From NCBI GenBank assembly GCA_035533075.1, contig DATLUO010000038.1, positions 1 through 64,000 of the forward strand: DNA of 64,000 bases. The letters run 5' to 3'. Each line of letters begins with the position of its first letter. Position 1 is the stretch's first letter. A program made the position numbers and the translations under genes. Positions 9,327-16,905 of the stretch are shown piece after piece. The notes under the pieces are model-generated. The model searched no databases and was not told the origin of the DNA. It saw only the letters and a list, made by a program, of their open reading frames with translations. The stretch comes from Pirellulales bacterium. Its GTDB lineage: Bacteria; Planctomycetota; Planctomycetia; Pirellulales; JAICIG01.

Positions 9327-9886
9327 ACGCAGACAAACAAGGATGGTTCCGGTTGGCGGTGCTTGCAACGCTGGTCAAGCGCGCGCCGCAGCCGCCTGGC
9401 CGGACCGCCATGATGAAGTTCGCCTACTTGCTGCAGACGTTGCGCGGCGTGCCTTTGGGCTATGACTTCCGCTTATACAACTACGGGCCGTACGATATCC
9501 GCGTGCTGAACGATCTTTCGCAAGCCGAGAGGTTCCGGGCGGTGAAGGAGAAGACCGTATCCTATCCCAAGGGCGACGGCTATCAGTATTTGCCCAAAGA
9601 GCGGTGCGAGTGGGTTTGCGCCCAGGCGGCCGACGAGCTCGACGAGTTTGGCGAGGCCATCGATTGGCTCGTCGAGCGTTTCGCTTCCGAGCCGGCCTGG
9701 CGGCTGGAATTGTTTTCGACGATCGTCTATGCCGAGCGCGAGCTGCGGCGCAAGCAGCAGCCGCGTTCTCGCAACGAGCTTTGCCGCCGCGTGCAAAGCA
9801 TCAAACCCTACTTCGACGGCGAGAAGATCGCGGCCGCGGTCGACGCCCTTGCCCGTGACGGCCTGATCGAAGCCCCGGCCGATTAA
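9323..9886 (+). CDS. YwgA-like protein, partner of the HD phosphohydrolase
   Basis: A 187-residue protein starting at the ATG overlapping the HD gene's stop, preceded by AAGGAAGGAG. A longer reading from 9260 is possible but lacks such a site. The core KFAYLLQTLRGVPLGYDF followed by LYNYGPYD matches YwgA-like proteins, which resemble the DUF4065/Panacea fold found in toxin-neutralising and proteolysis-adaptor proteins. It may regulate or be coupled to the HD enzyme. No catalytic residues are recognised. The gene stops at 9886, only 7 bp before the truncated end of the dndC 5' fragment at 9893, so the downstream boundary of the inserted cassette is sharp. Confidence 0.65.
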   Translation: MNADKQGWFRLAVLATLVKRAPQPPGRTAMMKFAYLLQTLRGVPLGYDFRLYNYGPYDIRVLNDLSQAERFRAVKEKTVSYPKGDGYQYLPKERCEWVCAQAADELDEFGEAIDWLVERFASEPAWRLELFSTIVYAERELRRKQQPRSRNELCRRVQSIKPYFDGEKIAAAVDALARDGLIEAPAD

Positions 9887-9892
9887 GCTAGT

Positions 9893-10491
9893 TGGTCGAC
9901 CCAGCAGCCGAACCGGCTGGTGCCGCAGCTCGGCGTCGTGGTATCGACTACCAGCGGGCATTCGCCCCGTCGCTGGCCCCCTGATACATGCCCAACGGCG
10001 ACTTGTTGGTATGCCCCCAGGGGTTTTTGTATTGCATCAAAAACAGCCACACGTCGTCGTTCGACCAGTCTTCGATGGGCGTATAGGCCAGCGAGTTGGG
10101 CAGATTGGCGTTGGGCGTGAGCCGTTCGCGGACGCGGCGGGCATCATGTTTGGCCATCGTGCGTGCCCGGCGTTGGCTTTCGGCCTTGCGCGTGCCGAGC
10201 ACCAGAATGGCCTCGCCATTATCGCGGACGACGTCGCGAATGAGGCGGTTCGAAGGGTCGATCTTGAGCCGTTCGGTACACCAGCGAAACAGCTTTCGCG
10301 ACGTCGGATAGCCGCGGCCGATCAGGTTCACCCAAAAACTGCTCTTGGTTTCCGGCGTCAGCTCATGCGGTACGATCGGAATATGCTGTTCGCGAGCGGC
10401 ATCGCGCATTTTGGCCCGCGAGGCATCAACCAACGCCGCAACCAGCGGCTACTCAACCAGCGTGTCGTTGGTAATGACATGGTGGGACCGA
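9893..10491 (-). pseudogene. dndC remnant, 5'/middle part, with nonsense and frameshift
   Basis: The frame carries diagnostic DndC segments: VITNDTLVE, FWVNLIGRGYP, FRWCTERLKI, ILVLGTRKAES, YTPIEDWSNDDVW and MYQGASDG. After a frameshift near 9965 it continues ECPLVVDTTTPSCG and then SRFGCWVDQL, where the gene is cut off. A TAG codon at 10449-10451 stands where family members usually have Asn (LVE-stop-PLV). The N-terminus with the nucleotide-binding loop is missing beyond about 10491. It is clearly a pseudogene of the phosphorothioation desulfurase partner. The 3' part survives at 7580-7916 beyond the HD cassette. Confidence 0.85.
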
Positions 10492-10535
10492 ATTCGCGCC
10501 CTTCCTGTTCAAGGCGATGCCCTGAGCCATGCGTA

Positions 10536-12380
10536 TCAAGCGCGCGCGGCGTTGATTTCTGCGATCGCGTCACGAAACGCGGTGATAAGGCGGTTTTCCA
10601 AAATGTAATTCACCATGTCATCCAAATGCATGAACTCGTAGTCGCGTCCAAACGCGCTTCGCTGTTCGCTCTTCCAAGCGGCCATAAGTGGCTCGACGTG
10701 CGGATCTGCGTGGCCATTCCAGATAAGAATAGCGACGCGTTCTTCGACGGGATCGTGGATCTGAAAGGGATCGAGTGGAACCTGAAACATCTCTTCGAGT
10801 TGAAGACGAATCTGTCTCCAGCCCGCTTTTTTGATGTTACCGCATTTCGCTTGGTACATCCGCAGCACGAGCCGGCCGTTGTGTTCCGCGGCGACTGCGA
10901 TATCCTTACCGTACTCGATCGGTCCGTGCCGAATCTGCGCGTATCGCGGCACCGAATTCTGGAACAGACGAAGCAGTAGGCGACGGAAGTCGCGCTCGTC
11001 GGTGATTCCCTCTAAAGCGCGGTGCATCCAAAGGCGATTTGGTCCTTCGAGGATGCCGATGGCGCGCCGGTCGATAGCTTTCCGCACCGTCTCTGCTTCG
11101 ACTTGCCTAATGAGTGGAATACGATCAAGTGCGAGCATCGCCCGGCCAACGGAGCTAAGCCCCTGCCTGCGATCCGCACGCATCTGCTCAAAGCCAGCAT
11201 AGGCATGGTCAAGAAATTCCAACGTCGCAGGGTCGCCGTCGTTTTCGCCAAAGAACCTTATGTCCGATTCGAATACTGCTCGTGCGTCCGCTGCGCCAAT
11301 GCCATGATCCAGGCCGAGAGCACCAGCCAACATCCGAATCAATAGGTGATATCGATGGACGGCTGTGTGGGCATACGATCGATGATCAGGCATACATGCG
11401 GCTGCCTGAGAGATATACTCCTCCGCGCGTTCTGGATCTGTCACAGCTCGGGCGATCCATGAGCGCGATCGAAAGTACGGCGCCCACAGATGGCGGTTAA
11501 CCCCCGACCAGGCCCCGTCGGCATCTCTGTACGTCTCGGGACCCGTGTCCTCGAAAATCGTCGCAGCCCCCGCGAATGATTCGGCTGCGCATTGCGTAGC
11601 GGTAAACGCCTGCACCGCCATTTGCCAGCCGCGCAAATCTGGCGACTTAAAGGCCCACGAGCATCGTCCTGAGATCTCGTGAGCTGCACGGTAGTCGCCC
11701 ATACGAAGAAAGAGCTCGAATGCCGAGGGAACGCGGAAGCAAAATGTTCGGACGTGGCTGTCCCACGTCGTCGTTTCGGAGCTGACGACGCCGCCCGGGA
11801 ATTCCGGGGTCCACGGCCCGGTGATTGGCCCCTGCAAGCGCAAGCCATAAACGAGAAACGACGCAGCGTTGTGATGATCACTGAATCCGCGCACAAGGCG
11901 ATCGGCAAGCGTCAAATAAACCGCGTTGGTGTCGCGCGCCAACTGACGTTCATCCGCGTAATCGAGCGAGCGGAGTTCCTGGTACCATTGCCTTAGCGCG
12001 AGAAGCGCTTCCATCGAATCGGCAGGGCTCCCTTCAACGCAGGACCGGAATGCCGCAATGGCTCGGCCGATATAGCCAACCCTTGTTTTACGATCGAGCA
12101 GCCCCCATCCAGCACGCGTGGCGTCTATGAGCGCAATACCTGCCGCGAACGGATACCCCGTTGCCAACCATGAGTCAGCCGCTTGACCTAGCTGCTCGAC
12201 CCTCGTCATCGACGGGCTCTCAAAGCGCGGGCCCGCCCAATAGGCGTCCTCGGGCGTCAGAATCAATTGGTCTTTCATTCCGTAGTCGATCCGGCCTGCA
12301 TAGAAAACCTGCATTATACGCGGTCGGAGATCAAAACTCGCACGAGCGAGGCGAATTTGGAGAGTATCAAAGACGGTCAT
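10536..12380 (-). CDS. Unknown helical protein with C-terminal PD-(D/E)XK-like domain
   Basis: The likely start is the ATG at 12380, giving 614 residues; a longer reading to 12452 adds a low-complexity leader. I recognise no named family. Roughly the first 470 residues are helix-rich. The C-terminal 140 residues contain RHGPIEYGKDI (E489, D493) followed 17 residues later by MYQAKCG (Q510, K512). That spacing is reminiscent of the E-x(3)-D...Q-x-K core of Mrr-like PD-(D/E)XK nucleases, so a DNase or DNA-binding role is possible. The gene is divergent from a DUF262-HNH gene with a 160-bp shared promoter region, and both lie in a defence island. Codon use looks less GC-extreme than in flanking core genes. 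The nuclease call is inference. Confidence 0.55.
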   Translation of the reverse strand: MTVFDTLQIRLARASFDLRPRIMQVFYAGRIDYGMKDQLILTPEDAYWAGPRFESPSMTRVEQLGQAADSWLATGYPFAAGIALIDATRAGWGLLDRKTRVGYIGRAIAAFRSCVEGSPADSMEALLALRQWYQELRSLDYADERQLARDTNAVYLTLADRLVRGFSDHHNAASFLVYGLRLQGPITGPWTPEFPGGVVSSETTTWDSHVRTFCFRVPSAFELFLRMGDYRAAHEISGRCSWAFKSPDLRGWQMAVQAFTATQCAAESFAGAATIFEDTGPETYRDADGAWSGVNRHLWAPYFRSRSWIARAVTDPERAEEYISQAAACMPDHRSYAHTAVHRYHLLIRMLAGALGLDHGIGAADARAVFESDIRFFGENDGDPATLEFLDHAYAGFEQMRADRRQGLSSVGRAMLALDRIPLIRQVEAETVRKAIDRRAIGILEGPNRLWMHRALEGITDERDFRRLLLRLFQNSVPRYAQIRHGPIEYGKDIAVAAEHNGRLVLRMYQAKCGNIKKAGWRQIRLQLEEMFQVPLDPFQIHDPVEERVAILIWNGHADPHVEPLMAAWKSEQRSAFGRDYEFMHLDDMVNYILENRLITAFRDAIAEINAARA

Positions 12381-12541
12381 GCCAGTGCCGGGCCGCGATA
12401 CCGCGGCAGCGCTTGAAAGGCTTACCAAAGCTCTGGCCGATGGTGGAGGCATCCGGCGAAGCCGTCAAGGGCCGGCTCGTCGAAGCTTGTGGCCAAGGTC
12501 TTTGAGCGCTAGACTGGAATCGTTTGACCTAGCGCAATCGG

Positions 12542-13852
12542 ATGCCTCAGATGAAATTCGGCAAGACGGCTTACTCGTTAAAGGAACTCGTCGGTGCATG
12601 GAAGGACGGGTTGCTCGTTCGCAATCCCGAGTATCAGCGCGGCGAGGCATGGAGCCTGTCCCAAAAGCAGGCACTGGTTGATTCGCTCTTTCGCCACTAC
12701 CCTATCCCGCCGTTGTTCCTAGAACAAAAGGTTAAGGCGAGCCTTGGCGGGGCAAAATCGGAAAAGTACGAGATCATCGACGGCCAACAACGCCTCCTCG
12801 CGATCTCGGAATACTTTGACGGCAACTTCGCCCTGCTTGCGCCGCACGACAAGCGGCTGCGACTCCCAGTTAGCCTCCGGACACAATCCGCACGATGGGC
12901 GGAACGACGATATGACGGTTTAAGCCATGAATTGCGGACGGAACTGGATGACGCAAAGGTTGATGTTTTCGTCGTTTCGCACGTCGATCATCCCGATGAA
13001 GTACGAGATTTGTTCATCCGATTACAGTCAGGTACCGCGCTGACGAGACAGCAGATCCGGGACGCGTGGCCTGGCCATCTTGGGCCATTCGTCGAATCAC
13101 TGGCTGGTAAGTTGCAAAAGCGGCCGAGATTCGAGTTCTTTGAGCTCGTCGATGGCCGAGGGCTCCGCGATGAGGAGGGCGATGCTCGGGATCCGTATGT
13201 CAAGCATCGCCAGACCTGTGCGCAGCTCTTGCGGATCATGCTGGCCCGAATGATAGAGCCGGCCGAGTTTCCGAGCATTGCAGCGGGCGACCTTGACGGC
13301 CTCTATCATGAATACACGGACATCGACCTTGAGGGCCCGACGATACGGCGAGCTCTGCAGGTGTTTGACGCGGTCGAGGAAGTCGGGCACCAGATTGGCC
13401 GGATGTACACGCGAAAATACAAGATCCACAAGCAGGGCATGTTTGCGCTATGCACCTTCTTTCAGGACGCCTTTCGCAATCCAAACTTCAAGATGGACCG
13501 AGAATCCATCCGCAAGCTTGCGGAGTACGTCACAACGAAAGCCCCCAAGGCTGAGGGTAAATCGAGTTCCGCGGCCAAGAATGCGGCTTATTATGAAAGA
13601 TGGCGGGTCCAGTTGCCTGAGGGTATCGGCGTCAAGCTTGACCCGAAGCGGCTTTTTGACGACAGCCAGAAGCAGGAGTTACATCGCCTTTCGGGTGGCA
13701 AGTGCAAGAGGTGTGATCGACCGACCGAACTTGCTGATGGCGAGGGCGATCATTACCCAATACCTCATCGCGATGGCGGCCCGACGACGATCGAAAACGG
13801 GCGATTCGTCTGTAAAGAATGCAACCGCCCCGGCCGCCCAAGACTTCCATAG
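12542..13852 (+). CDS. DUF262 (GmrS-like) protein with C-terminal HNH nuclease domain
   Basis: This 436-residue protein has the DUF262 signatures: NPEYQRGEAW (residues 29-37), PIPPLFL, and the catalytic-type IIDGQQR (D80). A C-terminal HNH/zinc module of about 50 residues follows, with CKRC, GDHYPIP, an H-x-D-GG-x-T segment and CKECN. DUF262 is the nucleotide-handling ParB/Srx-like half of GmrSD-type modification-dependent restriction enzymes. It is also the N-terminal domain of SspE, which restricts phage DNA in phosphorothioating hosts. Here it is fused to HNH rather than DUF1524. The neighbouring dnd remnants and SBD-like HNH gene fit an anti-phage role. The target modification is unknown. 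Confidence 0.8.
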   Translation: MPQMKFGKTAYSLKELVGAWKDGLLVRNPEYQRGEAWSLSQKQALVDSLFRHYPIPPLFLEQKVKASLGGAKSEKYEIIDGQQRLLAISEYFDGNFALLAPHDKRLRLPVSLRTQSARWAERRYDGLSHELRTELDDAKVDVFVVSHVDHPDEVRDLFIRLQSGTALTRQQIRDAWPGHLGPFVESLAGKLQKRPRFEFFELVDGRGLRDEEGDARDPYVKHRQTCAQLLRIMLARMIEPAEFPSIAAGDLDGLYHEYTDIDLEGPTIRRALQVFDAVEEVGHQIGRMYTRKYKIHKQGMFALCTFFQDAFRNPNFKMDRESIRKLAEYVTTKAPKAEGKSSSAAKNAAYYERWRVQLPEGIGVKLDPKRLFDDSQKQELHRLSGGKCKRCDRPTELADGEGDHYPIPHRDGGPTTIENGRFVCKECNRPGRPRLP

Positions 13853-13907
13853 TAGGGATTCAATCACCGCAGCAAACGCGATAAATAGCCGGCGACACGC
13901 GCCGCCA

Positions 13908-14804
13908 TCAGTTCCCCTCAAACTTCTTCTCTCGGTGCCACGCGAGATGCTTGCGGTCGGGCCAAATCAGCTCGTTGCTCGGCAACCGAATTCGCTGCCC
14001 TGCGTAATCCTTCAGCGGCTTCTGGTCGGGGCATTCTTCGTCGAAACGGTCGGCGGCGACGAGAATGCGGTATTCGTCGTCGATCGACCAGAGGCCGGCG
14101 TCGAAGAGCCAGTGGGCGTTCTTCGAGAGAGCCAGGCCGTTGCGGGGGTCGTCGTTGCGGGAGTCGGAGAATTGATGGATGTGGGCGGCGTCGACGATGC
14201 TGCCCGCCGCGATCGTCGTCAAACGCAGGCCGGTCAACGCACAGGTGTAGTTATAGGCCGCCACGACATCGAGGCGGAACCGCACGTCACGACCCTTGCG
14301 CCGCGGGTCGTCGTCGGGCAAATAGCTGGCGTCGGCCGCAATCTGGTCGTCGGTCGGAAGGAGCATCTCGAACAGCGAGTAAAGTGCCAACCGCTCGGCC
14401 GGCTCAAAATACCTGGCGATCAGGATGCGCCGAGCCTGCTCGCGAAATGCTCCATCGGCCGCGGCCGCGACAAAGCGGGCATTCAACCGCGCCACGCGGG
14501 CCAACTTGTGATCGCTCGTCGGCTCGCCGCGGGCATCGAGCGGCGTCCAAACGCCCTCGGTCTTCAGCTTGGTGAACGGGAACCGCACATCGGGCTTCTG
14601 GTTGCGGCGGTGAGCCACGATCGACCAGTAAGTGCAGAAGCGAAAGGCGAGCTGCGGCGTCAGCGGCAGAACCTCGTGGCCAAGCGAGCCCTCTCGGGCC
14701 AAGTCGAGCACGACGAGCAGCAACAAAGGCTTGTGCGGCGCGTTCGATGCCGTGTCAATCCGCAGCCGGGCGAACTTCGCCAGCCAAAAGCCCTGATCGT
14801 TCAC
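13908..14804 (-). CDS. HNH endonuclease, probable phosphorothioate-DNA-dependent restriction enzyme
   Basis: This 298-residue protein starts at a GTG at 14804. The N-terminal half carries APHKPLLLLVVLDL and, further on, RFPFTKLKTEGVW, which resemble the sulfur-binding domain that recognises phosphorothioated DNA in ScoMcrA/EcoWI-type enzymes. The C-terminal half has an HNH core: CALTG, then VDAAHIHQF, SRNDDPRNGLALSKNAHW and LFDAGLW. The expected action is cleavage of DNA bearing phosphorothioate marks. It converges with the DUF262-HNH gene. A broken second copy lies at 15640-16165 beyond the ORF6N gene, implying a past tandem duplication. The HNH fold is firm; sulfur recognition rests on memory of motifs. 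Confidence 0.75.
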   Translation of the reverse strand: MNDQGFWLAKFARLRIDTASNAPHKPLLLLVVLDLAREGSLGHEVLPLTPQLAFRFCTYWSIVAHRRNQKPDVRFPFTKLKTEGVWTPLDARGEPTSDHKLARVARLNARFVAAAADGAFREQARRILIARYFEPAERLALYSLFEMLLPTDDQIAADASYLPDDDPRRKGRDVRFRLDVVAAYNYTCALTGLRLTTIAAGSIVDAAHIHQFSDSRNDDPRNGLALSKNAHWLFDAGLWSIDDEYRILVAADRFDEECPDQKPLKDYAGQRIRLPSNELIWPDRKHLAWHREKKFEGN

Positions 14805-14947
14805 CGCCGTCGAGCTCCCGTCGCCAGGGAAGAAATGGATGAGGGCATTCTAACGTGAACCACAAAGAGTACAAAGGACACGAAGGCAACAGGGCACAGG
14901 GCACAGGGAAGACGGAACCGGTGGCAGGGCTGCCCACGTACATTTCG

Positions 14948-14972
14948 ATGCGGTCACGAATTGTGACCGCAT
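14948..14972. repeat. Palindrome sharing its core with one inside the ORF6N gene
   Basis: Ten-base arms (ATGCGGTCAC and GTGACCGCAT) flank a five-base centre GAATT, just downstream of the ORF6N stop at 15002. The core GGTCACRAATTGTGACC is the same as in the palindrome at 15371-15399 inside the gene. Confidence 0.7.
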
Positions 14973-15001
14973 GCCTTCCTTTGAAGTCGCCGATTGTGAT
15001 C

Positions 15002-15598
15002 TCAAAGCATCGGCTTCGTCCGCGCGCTTCGCTTCCGCTTGGCTCGTTCGGCGCCACCGGCCCGCGGTGCGTCGCCCTCCGCGGCCGCGAAGCCGATGCG
15101 GCGCTTTTTGGGCGCCGGCGGCGGGGCCATGAGCTGGCGGATGGCCTCGAACACCACGCGAAAGTTGTCATCGTACTTGCGCTCCAGCTCCGCCAGCTTC
15201 GCCGCCAGATCTTTGTGGGACGCCAGGATTTCCCGCAGGCGGACGAAGGCCCGCATGATGGCGATGTTCACCTCGATGGCCCGATCACTGTTTAGGACGC
15301 TGGAGAGCATCGCAACACGCTGCTCGGTGAAGGCGTAGGGCAAATACTTGCGGTGTTGGCCGCGCCCGCTCTTTAAGGTCACAAATTGTGACCTTAAAGC
15401 CGCCGCCTCGTCAGCGGTCAGTTGGAACATGAAATCGTCGGGGAACCGCTTGGCGTTACGCTTGACCGCCTGATTGAATGCCTTTGTGGGCACGCCATAG
15501 AGCTCGGCCAGATCGCGGTCGAGCATCACTTTCTGGCCACGGATGAGCAGAATCGCCCGCTCGATTCGCTCCGCCGGAACTAAAAGCTCTTTCGCCAC
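15002..15598 (-). CDS. ORF6N-domain protein (phage-type DNA-binding domain)
   Basis: A 198-residue protein starting at GTG 15598. The first 110 residues match the ORF6N domain: [47 protein letters not shown] and [16 protein letters not shown] helical region and a basic, Ala/Pro-rich C-terminal tail follow. ORF6N proteins are phage-derived, probably DNA-binding, and often found in mobile or defence regions. The codons for RSQFVTLK form part of a 29-bp palindrome (15371-15399), repeated in shorter form just past the gene. It lies between an intact HNH gene and its degraded copy, consistent with a small mobile or duplicated block. The biological role is unknown. Confidence 0.85.
   Translation of the reverse strand: MAKELLVPAERIERAILLIRGQKVMLDRDLAELYGVPTKAFNQAVKRNAKRFPDDFMFQLTADEAAALRSQFVTLKSGRGQHRKYLPYAFTEQRVAMLSSVLNSDRAIEVNIAIMRAFVRLREILASHKDLAAKLAELERKYDDNFRVVFEAIRQLMAPPPAPKKRRIGFAAAEGDAPRAGGAERAKRKRSARTKPML
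15371..15399. repeat. 29-bp near-perfect palindrome inside the ORF6N coding sequence
   Basis: Fourteen-base perfect arms (CTTTAAGGTCACAA and its complement) surround one central base within codons for the ORF6N domain. Because it coincides with coding sequence, its conservation at DNA level would need a separate reason, such as binding by the gene's own product. Confidence 0.8.
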
Positions 15599-15639
15599 CG
15601 AAACCTCATCGCACAGCCATTGGCCGCTTTAGGACGAAT

Positions 15640-16165
15640 CTACCGCCGTCAGCGGCGCCAAGCAACGGGGCGCCCCACATCAAGCCGGCACCGCACATCG
15701 CGCCCCTTCCACGGCGGACCGTCTTCAGACAAATGGCTGGCGTCGGAACCCCGGATCATTCGCCGCCGCGACAAAGCCGGCGTTCAACCGCGCCACGCGG
15801 GCCAGCTTGTGATCGCTCGTCGGCCCGCCGCGGGCATCGAGCGGCGTCCAAACGCCCTCGGTCTTCAGCTTGGTACACGGGAACCGCACGCCGGGCTTCT
15901 GGTTGCGGCGGTGAGCCACGATCGACCAGTAGGTGCGGAAGCGAAAGGCGATCTGTGGAGTGAGCGGGAGCAAAGCGGCACCACCCTCACCCTTGCCCTC
16001 TCCCTGTGGGAGAGGGGATTAGCGAGCGCTCTTGGGCCAGGTCGAGCGCGACGAGCAACAGCAGCGGCTTATGCGGCGCGTTGGTGGCCGTGTCGGTCCG
16101 CAGCCGGGCAAACTTCGCCAGCCAAGACCTTTGATTGTTTCACCGCCAACGGCTCCCGTCGCGAG
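15640..16165 (-). pseudogene. Degraded second copy of the HNH endonuclease gene
   Basis: Reading leftward from 16165, one frame gives SWLAKFARLRTDTATNAPHK and PLLLLVALDLAQERS, nearly identical to the intact protein's N-terminus. A hairpin repeat at 15996-16016 interrupts it. A second frame then gives LPLTPQIAFRFRTYWSIVAH through EGVWTPLDARG to FVAAAND, and a third gives DASHLSEDGPP followed by KGRDVRCRLDV. The middle (about residues 120-185 of the intact protein) and the whole HNH core are missing. It is a relic of a tandem duplication of the gene at 13908-14804. Confidence 0.85.
15996..16016. repeat. Hairpin repeat (CTCTCCC family)
   Basis: Inverted repeat CCCTCTCCC / GGGAGAGGG with a three-base centre, interrupting the HNH pseudogene. 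The same stem with a different centre occurs at 7511-7531, marking a dispersed repeat family. Confidence 0.7.
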
Positions 16166-16359
16166 GCATGTCATTCAGCCACGGATGAAACACCGATGAA
16201 ACACGGATGACAGACAGCAAGAGTTTTGATCCGTGTTTCGTCGGTGGCTGGCAGCGGTTTTATGACCCCTTGCTTCGGAACTACCATCGTAGTTCTTCCT
16301 TCGTCCCGCGTGCGGTGTTTGCAAGTCATTGCCGTTTAATACCTTACGTCGATGCCGAC

Positions 16360-16496
16360 GTAAAGCTTCGCCGAACCCGGTACGCAGGCGCCCTACACCA
16401 ACCCGAAGCGCCAGCGAGGAACATGAAAAAGGCGGCAAAACCTCGCTTGCGCTTCGGGTTAGTGTGGAAATGGGAACGGGTTCGGCGAAGCTTTAC
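16360..16496. mobile_element. Nested inverted-repeat element, MITE/REP-like
   Basis: Outer arms are a perfect 20-bp inverted repeat (16360-16379 GTAAAGCTTCGCCGAACCCG; 16477-16496). Inner arms at 16400-16419 and 16441-16460 (AACCCGAAGCGCCAGCGAGG family) pair with one mismatch and enclose 21 bp of A-rich sequence. The inner arm sequence recurs three times inside the coding sequence of nrdJ. No transposase is present, so it is at most a non-autonomous element. Confidence 0.6.
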
Positions 16497-16533
16497 ATGC
16501 CGACAGGCGGGTGCCGTGCCCCGCGGACACGGC

Positions 16534-16577
16534 GCGCAAAACAAAGGCGCCGCGCGCGCGGCGCTTTTGTTTTGCGC
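16534..16577. repeat. 44-bp palindrome
   Basis: Arms of 22 bp beginning GCGCAAAACAAA, with a single mismatch and a centre of alternating GC; no loop. It could form a cruciform or, if transcribed, a strong terminator-like stem with a T-rich flank. Confidence 0.7.
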
Positions 16578-16617
16578 GAGCGACTCTTTTTGATCCCGGT
16601 CTTCGAGACGGCGCAAA

Positions 16618-16647
16618 ACAAAAGCGACACGCGCGTGTCGCTTTTGT
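16618..16647. repeat. 30-bp perfect palindrome
   Basis: ACAAAAGCGACACGC followed by its exact complement. It shares the CAAAA arm with the palindrome at 16534 and the GCGACACGCG core with that at 16727. Confidence 0.75.
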
Positions 16648-16726
16648 CGCGCCCGCGGGGCCGGTTGTGCGCAAGCGTCTCGACGCTCAATCCGCGTGCC
16701 CGTCCGTTGTCGGCGCGGCGCCGAAC

Positions 16727-16742
16727 GCGACACGCGTGTCGC
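16727..16742. repeat. 16-bp perfect palindrome
   Basis: GCGACACGCGTGTCGC, the same core as in the palindrome 80 bp to the left. Confidence 0.65.
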
Positions 16743-16905
16743 TGGAGATAGCACAAAAAGCGGATTGCTCGCGGGATCCCTTCCCGACAGTCCGTTACGA
16801 GCAACCCGCGAACTCCGTAGCTCAGACTTTCCGGCCCTGACAGGACGGCGCGCCGATCCGGCAGCGTCCGTCCCTGATCTCGCATCCCTGATCTCTCATC
16901 CTTCC

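Larger units (their letters stand above)
16166..16905. other. 740-bp non-coding spacer rich in inverted repeats
   Basis: I see no credible gene here. The stretch holds an inverted repeat around 16174-16243 (arms containing CACGGAT and ATCCGTG), a nested 137-bp element at 16360-16496 and three palindromes at 16534-16577, 16618-16647 and 16727-16742, annotated separately. Possible reading frames across it are side effects of the palindromes and low complexity. Confidence 0.65.

Noticed and set aside
8040-9886. dndF/G/H-type restriction genes accompanying dnd
   Set aside because: The two genes are HD and YwgA-like, with none of the Dnd restriction signatures, and lie on the opposite strand.
16534-16577. 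Intrinsic terminator
   Set aside because: The stem is strong, but the T-run lies inside the arm and no gene ends close by, so I record it only as a palindrome.
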